IMG/VR virus record: IMGVR_UViG_3300020187_002853
Coordinates: 1-32,708 of that record
Reading direction: 5' to 3' (one strand)
Origin: a virus
DNA length: 32,708 nt
How positions within the stretch are numbered: position 1 is the first letter of the stretch; each line of letters begins with the position of its first letter. The translations under genes were made by a program, and so were the position numbers. The notes below the pieces were generated by a model. The model did not search any database. It was not told the origin of the DNA and saw nothing but the letters and a program-made list of their open reading frames with translations. This document shows, one piece after another, positions 1 through 8,054 of the stretch.

Positions 1-492
1 TAAGAATTGATCTCCTGGAATTTCTAAACCAGTTGTTGCTGGAACCGTAGGGCCAGATGACCATTCAGTACCTCTAAGACCTTGAGCACCTTGTGAACCT
101 GTAGCTCCTTGAGCGCCTTGAGCTCCTGTGTCTCCTTTATGACCTTTAACACCTTGGTCTCCTTGAGCACCTTGAGGACCTTGAGCTCCTTGAGCACCTG
201 TGTCTCCTTTATGACCTTTAACACCTTGGTCTCCTTGAGCACCTGTGTTACCTTTAGTTCCTTGTGGACCTTGAGCACCTTGAGCTCCCGTATCACCTTT
301 AACGCCTTGTGCACCTTGTGCGCCTTGAGGACCTTGAGCACCCTGTGCTCCCGTATCTCCTTTTGTACCCACCGGCTGGGCTTGTGGTTCGTAACTACCG
401 GTTGTGGAATTCCATACTAGATAATCTCCATTACTGACTCCAGTTACGGAGTTCTTGAGTTCTTCTAGCTGTTTAACTCTGATTCTAGACAT
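1..492 (-). CDS. Collagen-like phage fibre protein, C-terminus cut by left edge
   Basis: The frame stays open to base 1, so only the first 164 codons are present. The start is the ATG at 492-490, preceded by an A-rich leader (TTAAATAAAAAAGATC). Residues 1-40 form a short non-repetitive head (MSRIRVKQLEELKNSV, then a stretch with VWNSTTGSYEPQ, a phrase typical of phage fibre 'peptide linker' segments). Residues about 42-135 are uninterrupted Gly-X-Y triplets dominated by GAQ, GPQ, GDQ, GVK, GHK and GDT, i.e. a charged collagen-like stalk. After that comes a non-repetitive stretch containing WSSGPTVPATTG. Such proteins form trimeric tail or head fibres in phages. It is divergent to the plus-strand gene at 596. 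I cannot tell the virion location. The Gly-X-Y composition (Lys, Asp, Gln) differs sharply from the Ser/Thr/Asn-rich stalk of the fibre at 8055-11921, so it is not a recent duplicate. Confidence 0.85.
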   Translation of the reverse strand, partial: MSRIRVKQLEELKNSVTGVSNGDYLVWNSTTGSYEPQAQPVGTKGDTGAQGAQGPQGAQGAQGVKGDTGAQGAQGPQGTKGNTGAQGDQGVKGHKGDTGAQGAQGPQGAQGDQGVKGHKGDTGAQGAQGATGSQGAQGLRGTEWSSGPTVPATTGLEIPGDQFL

Positions 493-595
493 TTAGATCT
501 TTTTTATTTAAGCTTAACTTTTGACAGTTTATATATCTTGGTTTCAGGACCATACTGACCACAAAGCACAATATATTTTAATATTATACCAAGGG
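493..595. promoter_or_regulatory. Divergent intergenic region, probable bidirectional promoter
   Basis: About 100 bases separate the divergent starts at 492 (minus) and 596 (plus), so both transcription units must begin here. On the plus strand there is a TTGACA at 521-526 and an AT-rich stretch (ATATATTTTAATATTATACC, 570-589) just before the start. I see no unambiguous -10/-35 pair with good spacing. On the minus strand the leader TTAAATAAAA lies about 13 bases before the 492 start. Confidence 0.35.
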
Positions 596-1843
596 ATGGT
601 CGTATCAATCTTAAATATATATCGAAATTATACTGCAAAGTTTATGAGTCGTGAGCGTTCAGCTGCATTTAAAAGGTTAATTCGCAAATATGAGTTCTTA
701 TTAGAGGACTGGGAGGATGTATCTGAGATTAGTAAGAGTGCTAATCTGGAAATGATGCGTGAAATTAATGCGCGCAAACCAAAGAATATTTTAGAGGACG
801 ATTTTACAGTCGAAGAGGAAGAGGATAGGGACAAGGAGAGAGAGGAAGAGACTCCACAAGATATTGTCTTAAAAAAGTTATTTCGTAAAATAGTTTTTAA
901 GAGTCACCCTGACAGGCTAGACAGCGACATCTCAGAGCTTGAAAGAATTAGGTTAGTTTCCTTATACGAACAGGCAGTTAGTGCACACGATGACAAGAAT
1001 TGGGCACTGATGGTAGTTACCGCAATTAAGTTGGATGTAGAGCTACCAGAAGAGGCCGAAGAGATGGTTGACAAGATTGAAGACGAGGCTAAGGAACTGG
1101 AAGAGAAGATTAATAGTACTACTTCTGGAATTGCTTGGCAATTTTACCATGCAGTTGAAGAAGAAAAGGAAAAGATAGTTGAAAATTATTTAGCAATCAT
1201 ATCACGGTCAAAGAAAAAGGCAGCTGAGAAATCGGTAAATAAAAGGTCTAAATTAATTTTAGGAGTTGGACATCCAAGAACTGGGACAGGTTACACTGCT
1301 AAATTACTACAAAGCTGGGGATTAGATGTAGGCCACGAAAAGATGGGAGAACACGGAACAGTAGATTGGAGTTTAGGATCGGGTGAAAAGTCTTTATGGC
1401 AGGATGTTGATTTTAGAGAATGGGAATGGCAACATATAATCTACTGCGTAAGAGATCCTAGAATGAGTATACCATCGATAGTTTATACTGAGAATGTTGG
1501 AAAAGTTTCAGAAACCTTTAGACAAAAGAAAAGCAATTTTTATCATCATGATAATCCAATCGTAAGAGCAATTAACTCTTTATTAGAATGGGATAATTTA
1601 ATAAACAATATGAATCCTAATATCATATATAGGATAGAAAAAGATTCTAAAGATTTATATGAATATTTAAAACAACATACTGATGTTGCTTGGGATGAAT
1701 CTACTATAGGAACAAGATACAATCAAAGAAACCATAAGAATTGGGAAGAAATGGAATCTGAGTTTTTAACAGTTCCTAGAAGATATAAAAATAGATTAAA
1801 TGAATATTGTAAAAGATATGGATATTCTAAGGTATTTGATTAA
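596..1843 (+). CDS. J-domain-like protein fused to a sulfotransferase domain
   Basis: This is the only convincing plus-strand gene in the window. With the start at 596 (415 aa), residues about 19-60 are helical and charged, 65-90 are an acidic linker, and about 92-155 resemble a DnaJ-type J-domain: LFRKIVFKSHPDRL carries the HPD tripeptide at 104-106. A long acidic helix follows. From about residue 219 the protein changes character: KLILGVGHPRTGTGYTAKLL is a good 5'-phosphosulfate-binding loop of PAPS-dependent sulfotransferases, and YCVRDPRMSIPSIV (about 283-296) matches the 3'-phosphate-binding R-D-P-R...S motif. The predicted reaction is sulfate transfer from PAPS to a sugar or Tyr acceptor. 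Base use shifts near 1240: the second half is clearly more AT-rich, like the adjoining sugar genes, which suggests a domain captured onto an older phage gene. The start is uncertain: an in-frame ATG at 644 (MSRERSAAF) is equally plausible, and a TTG at 521 less so. The J-domain assignment is weaker than the sulfotransferase one. Confidence 0.75.
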   Translation: MVVSILNIYRNYTAKFMSRERSAAFKRLIRKYEFLLEDWEDVSEISKSANLEMMREINARKPKNILEDDFTVEEEEDRDKEREEETPQDIVLKKLFRKIVFKSHPDRLDSDISELERIRLVSLYEQAVSAHDDKNWALMVVTAIKLDVELPEEAEEMVDKIEDEAKELEEKINSTTSGIAWQFYHAVEEEKEKIVENYLAIISRSKKKAAEKSVNKRSKLILGVGHPRTGTGYTAKLLQSWGLDVGHEKMGEHGTVDWSLGSGEKSLWQDVDFREWEWQHIIYCVRDPRMSIPSIVYTENVGKVSETFRQKKSNFYHHDNPIVRAINSLLEWDNLINNMNPNIIYRIEKDSKDLYEYLKQHTDVAWDESTIGTRYNQRNHKNWEEMESEFLTVPRRYKNRLNEYCKRYGYSKVFD

Positions 1844-1866
1844 ATTCAACATTTTTATAATTAATA

Positions 1867-2664
1867 TTAAACATCTAGATATTTCATTATTTTTTCATTA
1901 TTCCATGGTGAGACTTCTAAAATACGAGAAGAGTTAAAACTAATTTTATCATTAATGGTTAATTTATTAAAATCAATATTTGAATTTTCAACAACGTACC
2001 CATAATCAATTTTTCTGTCAACTGATAAACAATAGTCTATAAATTTAAAATGTCCACCATACACCTTATCTGAAAATATGATTCTAGAATTAGGTATGCC
2101 ATATGCATCGGCCGCTATTAATCCATGTAGGCTTGAAGATAAAACCATTTCTACGCTGAGTAGATCTTCTAAAAATTCAGTTATTCCAGAGCATATATCT
2201 ATTATTTTAAATCCTTTTTCTTCTAATTGTCTTATTATTGGATTATCTATATCTACATAATGAGGTATGATTCCGACTTTATGTGTTTTTTCTTTAGTTT
2301 TATTCCAAATTAAAGGGAAAAGAAGTGCTGGATCTCCATAAATATCTGGGCATTCTATTCCTTTTAACTTAAATTCATTTCTTGTTAATGGTCCACGAAC
2401 TGCTAGTATTTTATGTGGTTTATTAAATATAGCATTTTGAGTGATGCACCCAGTACCCCATACAACATCATTCTCTTTAATAAATTGACTTACGCTGCCG
2501 ATTGAAACCAATTTTTGTTCAATTTGATTATAGTTTTGATGTACTGTTATTAAATCTTTATTTAAACCCTTTATTTTTAGAAAAGAAGCAATTATAGGAG
2601 ATGCTATTATGTCTCCCCAGTTTTTTTCAAATCCCTGATTTGAATATTGAAATGATCTTATCAT
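1867..2664 (-). CDS. Polysaccharide pyruvyl transferase family protein
   Basis: 265 aa, close to the compact end of the family (CsaB/GumL-like), which transfers pyruvate from phosphoenolpyruvate to a sugar as a ketal. Visible family motifs in order: NWGD (15-18), VWGTG (68-72), VRGPLTR (89-95), GDPALL (110-115), GIIPHY (131-136) and SSSLHGLIAADAYGIP (176-191), the last being the most diagnostic. No signal peptide or membrane segment is evident, so it should act in the cytoplasm on nucleotide- or lipid-linked or protein-linked sugar. It follows the glycosyltransferase at 2668 with a 3-base gap, so they share an operon, and it converges on the sulfotransferase fusion. The gene is strongly AT-rich relative to the structural genes downstream, suggesting acquisition. 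Acceptor unknown. Confidence 0.85.
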   Translation of the reverse strand: MIRSFQYSNQGFEKNWGDIIASPIIASFLKIKGLNKDLITVHQNYNQIEQKLVSIGSVSQFIKENDVVWGTGCITQNAIFNKPHKILAVRGPLTRNEFKLKGIECPDIYGDPALLFPLIWNKTKEKTHKVGIIPHYVDIDNPIIRQLEEKGFKIIDICSGITEFLEDLLSVEMVLSSSLHGLIAADAYGIPNSRIIFSDKVYGGHFKFIDYCLSVDRKIDYGYVVENSNIDFNKLTINDKISFNSSRILEVSPWNNEKIMKYLDV

Positions 2665-2667
2665 AAT

Positions 2668-3402
2668 TTAAATATCGTATTTCGCCCTGTGCCTAACAAT
2701 ATAGGTTGGTTTTTTAATCCATTCTGATTCTCCATATTCATTATAAAGCTGTTCTATAAAATTATAGTCTTCTGCAATTTCCATTCCTTTCCATTTAGCG
2801 TTAACATTAGTTCTATGTCCTAATGCTCCCATACAGTGTTTACCAACTTCCATCTTTATTGGAAATGTTCCAAAATAGGGTTCGCTGTTAGGATATGCTT
2901 CAGGATCTGATCTTAACACAAAGTTATAAATTGCCTTTGAATAATTATAATGTTTTTCTACAGCCTCTCTACCTAAATGATAGTTGATTGCAAAATTGGT
3001 TTCATGTACCCAAATAGAAGTCCAACTTACCCATTTTGCGTTTTTGTTTTCAGAAAAAACATTTATCATTTCTTCAATATGATTAGGAAGCAATAAATCA
3101 TCAGTATCTAGATATGTAATTAAATCAGATTCACATGAATCGATTCCAACTTGCCTTAATTGACCTGGCCACCTTTCTTCCTGTTTTTGCATTCTAATTA
3201 AATTTACTCTATCATTATTAGAGAACATCTTATCATAGACTACGTTTGTGAGTTTACATCCATCGGATATTATCGTCAATACTGAATTTTTGTAGCTTTG
3301 ATTCAAGAAACTGTTTATTGCTGCTATAAATTTAGAGACACTATTTTTTCTTGCACCTGGGTATGGCCACAAGTATGACATCATTATTACATTAACCTTC
3401 AT
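2668..3402 (-). CDS. GT-A fold glycosyltransferase (GT2-like)
   Basis: I place the start at ATG 3402 (MKVNVIMMSYLWPYPGARKN, 244 aa); the longer frame to 3462 adds residues inside the upstream gene and looks spurious. The remaining overlap with the upstream stop is 11 bases. The N-terminus has the usual GT2 opening: a beta strand, then KFIAAINSFLNQSYKNSVLTIISDG (split here as two strands and a helix, residues 24-48). LITYLDTDDLLLPNHIEEM contains the DxD-type metal and nucleotide-sugar site at D99-T-D101-D102. The later WKGMEIAEDYNFIEQL resembles the GT2 acceptor-side ED motif. It likely adds a sugar from a nucleotide-sugar donor in the cytoplasm. It sits between a DUF2827 protein and a pyruvyl transferase, forming a small glycan-building operon. 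Donor and acceptor cannot be read from sequence. Confidence 0.8.
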   Translation of the reverse strand: MKVNVIMMSYLWPYPGARKNSVSKFIAAINSFLNQSYKNSVLTIISDGCKLTNVVYDKMFSNNDRVNLIRMQKQEERWPGQLRQVGIDSCESDLITYLDTDDLLLPNHIEEMINVFSENKNAKWVSWTSIWVHETNFAINYHLGREAVEKHYNYSKAIYNFVLRSDPEAYPNSEPYFGTFPIKMEVGKHCMGALGHRTNVNAKWKGMEIAEDYNFIEQLYNEYGESEWIKKPTYIVRHRAKYDI

Positions 3403-4582
3403 TAAAATAAGTATTTGTTTTCCAATTATAGTTATACGACATTTTATGAGAATTTGGTTCAAATAGATTATCTAACAATTTTTTATATGTTTCTATTAAT
3501 TCTTCATTCTCTTTTGTATATCTATGTAAAACCTTTGAATTTCTTTCTTTATATTCTTCTAGGTTATCGTCATGATTTTTAATTGCCCATTCTATTTGCT
3601 TTGAAGCTTCTTTCATTTTAAACCCTTCGTAATAATATCCTCCATCCTGTATCATTTCAGCATTATGAATCAAAGGATAATTAAAGTATAGTGCATCTAA
3701 GTATGCATAATTAAGAGGATTATCCCATTGGTGTGAAACTACTATATCTGTATTTCCCGCAAGTGCTGCTACTATTGGATATCTTCCCATCCATTTTATC
3801 TTTCCTTGTTTTAATATTTCTAAAGTATTTAATGCGGTTCTAAATCCTTTATTAGAAAACATATTTTTACCAGAACATATTGTTAGGTCTTTAAACTCAA
3901 TGCCCCTTTGAGTCAAGTCTTCACATGCCATAATTATTGGAAATGAAAATTTAACGACATTAAAATTAGGTTCAAAACTAACAATTCTTTTAGATTCACT
4001 ATTATTTTCGTATTCTGCTTTAGGAGAAACTAATGTAGAGTTTTGCATGTCTAAAAACATAGAATCCCATACAAATGGAACTGGAAAGACATTATCTGTT
4101 CTTAATGGAATTGAATAATAGTCATGATTGTGCTTTTGTTGCTGTGGAACATACCATACATTATCTGGCCTAGAATACCAAGAAGGTGCAACTTCTGAAT
4201 CAGATTCACCAAAAATGATTCTTTCCATGTCAATTACATAATTATTACCACATTTATAATCTACAAGTTTACAATTCTTTTTCATTCCTATTTTATAAAG
4301 GTTAGAAATACCATTGACATCATATGTTGTCCCTAACATAATCAAAGCATCAATATCTTTAATTATCCTATTTATTGGTGTAATTGGGATTTCAGAATAC
4401 CTCCAAAACTTTATTTTAGAATGATCTTTTACATTACCTGAAGTATCTACTATTCTAACGTCATACCCTGGTATTTTATTAAGAGCCATGTAAAGCATAG
4501 CTGCGTTCATTTTAATTCCGTTTACCCAAAGACTTTCATCTTCGGATTTTAATCCAATTGTAATTGCAATTACTTTATCCAT
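3392..4582 (-). CDS. DUF2827 glycosyltransferase-like protein
   Basis: I choose ATG 4582 (MDKVIAITIGLKSEDESLW, 396 aa) because DUF2827 proteins begin with this type of segment; a further 16 codons upstream are probably not translated. Family hallmarks visible: ITIGLKSEDESLWVNGIKMN near the N-terminus, a mid-protein VPFVWDSMFLD, SFEPNFNVVKFSFPIIMAC, and the C-terminal half GRYPIVAALAGNTDIVVSHQWDN followed by LNYAYLDALYFNYPLIHNA, which resembles the donor-binding half of GT-B glycosyltransferases. DUF2827 genes are usually found among polysaccharide and glycoprotein glycosylation genes; the enzymatic activity is not established as far as I know. It is first in the three-gene sugar operon and lies directly below a strong terminator, so it probably has its own promoter within 4583-4612. 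Confidence 0.8.
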   Translation of the reverse strand: MDKVIAITIGLKSEDESLWVNGIKMNAAMLYMALNKIPGYDVRIVDTSGNVKDHSKIKFWRYSEIPITPINRIIKDIDALIMLGTTYDVNGISNLYKIGMKKNCKLVDYKCGNNYVIDMERIIFGESDSEVAPSWYSRPDNVWYVPQQQKHNHDYYSIPLRTDNVFPVPFVWDSMFLDMQNSTLVSPKAEYENNSESKRIVSFEPNFNVVKFSFPIIMACEDLTQRGIEFKDLTICSGKNMFSNKGFRTALNTLEILKQGKIKWMGRYPIVAALAGNTDIVVSHQWDNPLNYAYLDALYFNYPLIHNAEMIQDGGYYYEGFKMKEASKQIEWAIKNHDDNLEEYKERNSKVLHRYTKENEELIETYKKLLDNLFEPNSHKMSYNYNWKTNTYFNEG

Positions 4583-4612
4583 GTTGTTTATTGTATTTAC
4601 ATTATATTTATC

Positions 4613-4640
4613 AAAAAAAGAGGGGACCAATGGTCCCCTC
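4613..4640 (-). terminator. Rho-independent terminator after the coiled-coil fibre gene
   Basis: A perfect 9-bp stem GAGGGGACC / GGTCCCCTC (4620-4640) with a 3-base loop is followed on the minus strand by a run of seven T (4613-4619). It lies 25 bases after the stop of the fibre gene at 4666-5979 and separates it from the sugar operon. Confidence 0.92.
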
Positions 4641-4665
4641 TAATAGATTAAATCTTAAATAAAGA

Positions 4666-5979
4666 TTATGCTCTCACGTACTCAACGAAAACTGAATCCT
4701 GTGGATCTAGATCGTAAGGAAGTCTAATGTCAACAGACTGTCCTGAAGATACATTATATCCAAACTGTCCAGGAGTAGCGATACCTGCGTTAGGTTCTAG
4801 GACAAGACCATTTACAGAAACTTTAACAACGTTACCGTTTACTGCGTCTTCAATAAAACCAGCAAGTGTAAGTGTTAAGATGTTATCTGCTAGAGTCGGT
4901 GCAGCTGTGAATGATTCGATTCCGAATGGATCCTTAACAAATGCAGCTTCGATAGAAGTGATGTCAGCTTCAAGAGCAGCTGCTCTTACTTCTAGAGAAT
5001 CAACTGAGTTCTCAACTGCAGTCATCTCTGCGTCAGTAGCTGCAGATGCAGTTTGTGTCTGTAGAGCGTTAACTGAAGCTTCTAGAGAATCAACTGAATT
5101 TTCTAGTGCAGTAATGTCGCTATCAAGTGCTACAGTACCTAGAACTGTGTCGATAGAACCGATTGAATCTTCTAAAGAATCAATAGAGTTATTGATACCT
5201 GAAAGTGCAGTGGTAGTGTTACCTTCGAAAGTTTCAAGATCACCAACTCTTGCTTCTAGAGAATCAACTGAGTTCTCAACTGCAGTCATCTCTGCGTCAG
5301 TAGCTGCAGATGCAGTTTGTGTCTGTAGAGCGTTAACTGAAGCTTCTAGAGAATCGATTGAGTTCTCAACTACAGTCATATCGCTATCAAGTGCTAGAGT
5401 ACCTAGAACTGTGTCGATAGAACCTACTGAATCTTCTAGAGAATCGATTGAGTTCTCAACTGCAGTCATCTCTGCGTCAGTAGCTGCAGATGCAGTCTGA
5501 GTTTGTAGAGCGTTAACTGAAGCTTCTAGAGAATCAACTGAATTTTCTAGTGCAGTAATGTCGCTATCAAGTGCTACAGTACCTAGAACTGTGTCGATAG
5601 AACCTACTTCTAAAGAATCAATAGAGTTATTGATACCTGAAAGTGCAGTGGTAGTGTTACCTTCGAAAGTTTCAAGATCACCAACTCTTGCTTCTAGAGA
5701 ATCAATAGAGTTCTCAACTGCAGTCATCTCTGCGTCAGTAGCTGCAGATGCAGTCTGAGTTTGTAGAGCGTTAACTGAAGCTTCTAGAGAATCGATTGAG
5801 TTCTCAACTGCAGTCATCTCTGCGTCAGTAGCTGCAGATGCAGTCTGAGTTTGCAGCGCGTTAACTGAAGCTTCTAAAGAATCAACTGAATTTTCTAATG
5901 CAGATAGATCAGCTGCTTCTAGTTTTGCTGATAACTGATTTGATAAATCGTCAACCTGTTTGATTTTAATTAATGCCAT
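4666..5979 (-). CDS. Repetitive coiled-coil phage fibre protein
   Basis: I choose ATG 5979 (MALIKIKQVDDLSNQLSAKL, 437 aa); the 28 codons upstream in frame overlap an AT-rich leader (CTAAAAATAAACATATATAC) and look non-coding. Residues about 10-345 are heptad-like repeats built from ALENSVDSLEASVNALQ, TQTASAATDAEMTAVENS, RVGDLETFEGNTTTALSGIN and GSIDTVLGTVALDSDI, predicted long trimeric or dimeric coiled coil. The last about 90 residues are a globular cap containing VVKVSVNGLVLEPN and LPYDLDPQDSVFVEYVRA, a pattern shared with the end of the protein at 6117-7997. This architecture fits a tail or baseplate fibre shaft with a terminal domain. The repeats are nearly identical at DNA level (see the repeat entry). 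It is flanked by terminators on both sides, so it is its own transcription unit. Adjacent to a glycan-modifying operon, which may act on this or neighbouring fibres (inference). Confidence 0.82.
   Translation of the reverse strand: MALIKIKQVDDLSNQLSAKLEAADLSALENSVDSLEASVNALQTQTASAATDAEMTAVENSIDSLEASVNALQTQTASAATDAEMTAVENSIDSLEARVGDLETFEGNTTTALSGINNSIDSLEVGSIDTVLGTVALDSDITALENSVDSLEASVNALQTQTASAATDAEMTAVENSIDSLEDSVGSIDTVLGTLALDSDMTVVENSIDSLEASVNALQTQTASAATDAEMTAVENSVDSLEARVGDLETFEGNTTTALSGINNSIDSLEDSIGSIDTVLGTVALDSDITALENSVDSLEASVNALQTQTASAATDAEMTAVENSVDSLEVRAAALEADITSIEAAFVKDPFGIESFTAAPTLADNILTLTLAGFIEDAVNGNVVKVSVNGLVLEPNAGIATPGQFGYNVSSGQSVDIRLPYDLDPQDSVFVEYVRA
4990..5900 (-). repeat. Intragenic near-identical repeats with a 444-bp higher-order duplication
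   Basis: A block of about 90 bases encoding the ENS-VDSLE ... TASAATDAEMTAVENS segment recurs five times (near 5000, 5262, 5442, 5700 and 5795) with few changes. In addition a larger unit is duplicated: the stretch from about 5084 to 5260 recurs at about 5526 to 5698, offset 444 bases, with one 6-base in-frame difference just after GATAGAACC (5152-5160 versus 5596-5604). Confidence 0.85.
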
Positions 5980-6035
5980 GTATATATGTTTATTTTTAGG
6001 CCTAAAGACGCGTTGTGCGCCTTCATATCTATATA

Positions 6036-6071
6036 TTAAAAAGGCTCCGTAGTTTTTTACCACGGAGCCTT
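6036..6071 (-). terminator. Rho-independent terminator after the 626-aa structural gene
   Basis: Stem AAGGCTCCGT (6041-6050) pairs with ACGGAGCCTT (6062-6071); on the minus strand the stem is followed by T residues (TTTTTAATA). It ends transcription from 6117-7997 before the fibre gene at 5979. Confidence 0.85.
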
Positions 6072-6116
6072 AAATATACTTATAAAATAATATTACAATA
6101 GTATCAGGTGTTATAC

Positions 6117-7997
6117 TTATACATCATTACTCGATGCATCATAAATCACATCGACATCATCAGTTGGATCTAATTCATAGTTTGCAATAGAACCCATCCA
6201 ATATAGTTGATCACCTGCTGCGATGTCTGCAATTGCTCTTGCAGTAGTACCTCCATCAGCTGAGAAGTAACAAGGCTGGTTTTTAGCACCATCGCCTACA
6301 TTTACATTTAGACCATTAACTAGAACCTGTACATTTGAATCGCTAAATGGAGTATATGTAATGAATACACCAGTTGCATCTTCATCTGCCGTTGTAGTTA
6401 ATGGAGTTTGGTTTAGATCGCTTGCTGTCTCAACTCCAGTTTCAGCAGAACCAGCAGCTTCGATTAATAATAGATATGGAACTCTACCTGATTGAGAAGA
6501 AACTGCTCCATTTGAATTTATCCATCCACCTGTAATCGGAGAACCTGTGATTTCAATAGGACCACCTGAATCTCTAGTAAGAGTTAATACTGGAGAACCT
6601 ACAGTTGCGGAAGTTCCAATACCTGTCCATGATGCTGCTCCAAATGCTGGAGTACCGAATAGACCGTTAACTGTATTTGTAATTGTAATTCCAGTTGCGG
6701 CTCCAGTTGTTGTAATTCTAACACTTTGACCATCGTATGCAGTCATCGTAAATAACTCAGTTGTTAAATCTAAAGAACCTGCAGTAATTGCTGCATCTAA
6801 TTTAGTTTTAATATCAGTTGGAGTAACAACATCGTAAGTATCTGCACCTACAACCATTGTGTCCGATGGGTTATCGAATACAACAGCTACTGCTGATTGA
6901 ACTCCATCTGTAATTGTGATTTCTGGGTAGGTTGGAGTTTGTCCAACTATTCCAGTTGCAATGTACGAATCAGTTGCGCTGTAAAAATCGTTTGATTCGT
7001 AGTTTGGTGCAAAGTCTCCACCTTCAACGATAACAGGAGTTGCTCCTGAACTCGCAGATACATTAGAAGTAGAGGTGAATGTATTAATAAGAGTTTTGAA
7101 TGCGTCAATATCGACAACACTGTCACCACCTGGACCATCAAATACAGTTATTCCATTAAGAATAACTACATCAGTCGCTCCTGGGATAGCAGTACCTACA
7201 ATTTGAGAAGATGTAATCTTTTCGTTTAAGTGTAGATATGTCTCCTTTCCTCCAATTGTTGTTGTGATTTCTCCTGGATTTAGTTGATCAGTATAATATA
7301 CATTAGATGGAGAACCTGTTAAAGATTCAGGATCTTTGTAATTTCTAATGATATCATTAAACGGCTTTACAAATACGTCTTTACCAGATCTAATAATATC
7401 AACAACAGTACCTACCTTAAGGTCTGCACCTCCTGCTGTTCCATATTTTACAAGATCTCCACTTGCGTTAATTGTAACAACATCACCTTTTTCGATTAAA
7501 GGAGCCACACTATGCTCAAACTTTATTCTATCGTCATTCTCATTAACACTAAATCTACTTTGGATTTTATCAATTGCACCTGCTGTAAAACCTGAAGCTT
7601 CGGTAATAATAGCCTCTCCTTCAGTGTTTTGTTCAAATACAACAACGCTTGCTCCACTAGTGATAGAGTTGATTGAATTTAATCTATAAGACATCATATC
7701 TACATCTTCAGCAACTAATGAAATATTAGTTTCTGTTTTTGAAGAGATAGATTTAATTCTTAGAACTGATTCTCCAGCAGAATCAGAGATCCACATCCCA
7801 ACTGAAATATCAATAGCATTATACTCATTTGATTTTCTTGTTGATGCGTCTCCAGTTGATTTAGGAGTTATAGCAACAGTCATTTCATACGTCTTGTACT
7901 GACTAGCCATTCCGGTTCCGTCATTCTCATTGTATGTCAATTGACCTGAAATACTACTTATAGTACCGTTAAGTGTGATTGGTGTGATTGTAGACAT
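6117..7997 (-). CDS. Putative phage structural protein (beta-rich)
   Basis: 626 aa, rich in Thr, Ser, Gly, Val and Ile with no signal peptide, membrane segment or enzymatic motif; the overall pattern is of an elongated beta-sandwich virion protein. The N-terminal about 130 residues (MSTITPITLNGTISSISGQL onward) include alternating strands; VAPLIEKGDVVTINASGDLV and LKVGTVVDIIRSGKDVFVKP (about 165-215) resemble the small beta-barrel modules of decoration or spike proteins. The C-terminus has VQVLVNGLNVNVGDG and then YELDPTDDVDVIYDASSNDV, parallel to the end of the fibre at 4666-5979 (VNGL ... LDP.D.V.V.Y). It lies between two fibre genes and is flanked by hairpin terminators, so it is expressed separately and probably strongly. 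Precise role (baseplate, tail spike, head fibre) is unknown. Confidence 0.7.
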   Translation of the reverse strand: MSTITPITLNGTISSISGQLTYNENDGTGMASQYKTYEMTVAITPKSTGDASTRKSNEYNAIDISVGMWISDSAGESVLRIKSISSKTETNISLVAEDVDMMSYRLNSINSITSGASVVVFEQNTEGEAIITEASGFTAGAIDKIQSRFSVNENDDRIKFEHSVAPLIEKGDVVTINASGDLVKYGTAGGADLKVGTVVDIIRSGKDVFVKPFNDIIRNYKDPESLTGSPSNVYYTDQLNPGEITTTIGGKETYLHLNEKITSSQIVGTAIPGATDVVILNGITVFDGPGGDSVVDIDAFKTLINTFTSTSNVSASSGATPVIVEGGDFAPNYESNDFYSATDSYIATGIVGQTPTYPEITITDGVQSAVAVVFDNPSDTMVVGADTYDVVTPTDIKTKLDAAITAGSLDLTTELFTMTAYDGQSVRITTTGAATGITITNTVNGLFGTPAFGAASWTGIGTSATVGSPVLTLTRDSGGPIEITGSPITGGWINSNGAVSSQSGRVPYLLLIEAAGSAETGVETASDLNQTPLTTTADEDATGVFITYTPFSDSNVQVLVNGLNVNVGDGAKNQPCYFSADGGTTARAIADIAAGDQLYWMGSIANYELDPTDDVDVIYDASSNDV

Positions 7998-8015
7998 TGT
8001 TTATTATTTTATTAT

Positions 8016-8037
8016 AAGGGAGACCGAAGTCTCCCTT
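8016..8037 (-). terminator. UUCG-capped hairpin terminator after the giant fibre gene
   Basis: A 9-bp stem AAGGGAGAC / GTCTCCCTT closes a loop that on the minus strand reads TTCG between C and G, the extra-stable UUCG tetraloop. The loop orientation supports minus-strand transcription. The following T content is modest (ATAATAAAAT). Confidence 0.75.
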
Positions 8038-8054
8038 TCTTTGTTTTATTTATC

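Noticed and set aside
24-420. Lys/Val-rich and Ser/Leu-rich frames overlapping the left-edge collagen gene
   Set aside because: Other frames of the same Gly-X-Y repeats; the true frame runs from 492 off the edge.
4727-5758. Plus-strand open frames across the coiled-coil fibre
   Set aside because: Antisense of repetitive codons; starts and ends follow the repeats, with no independent features.
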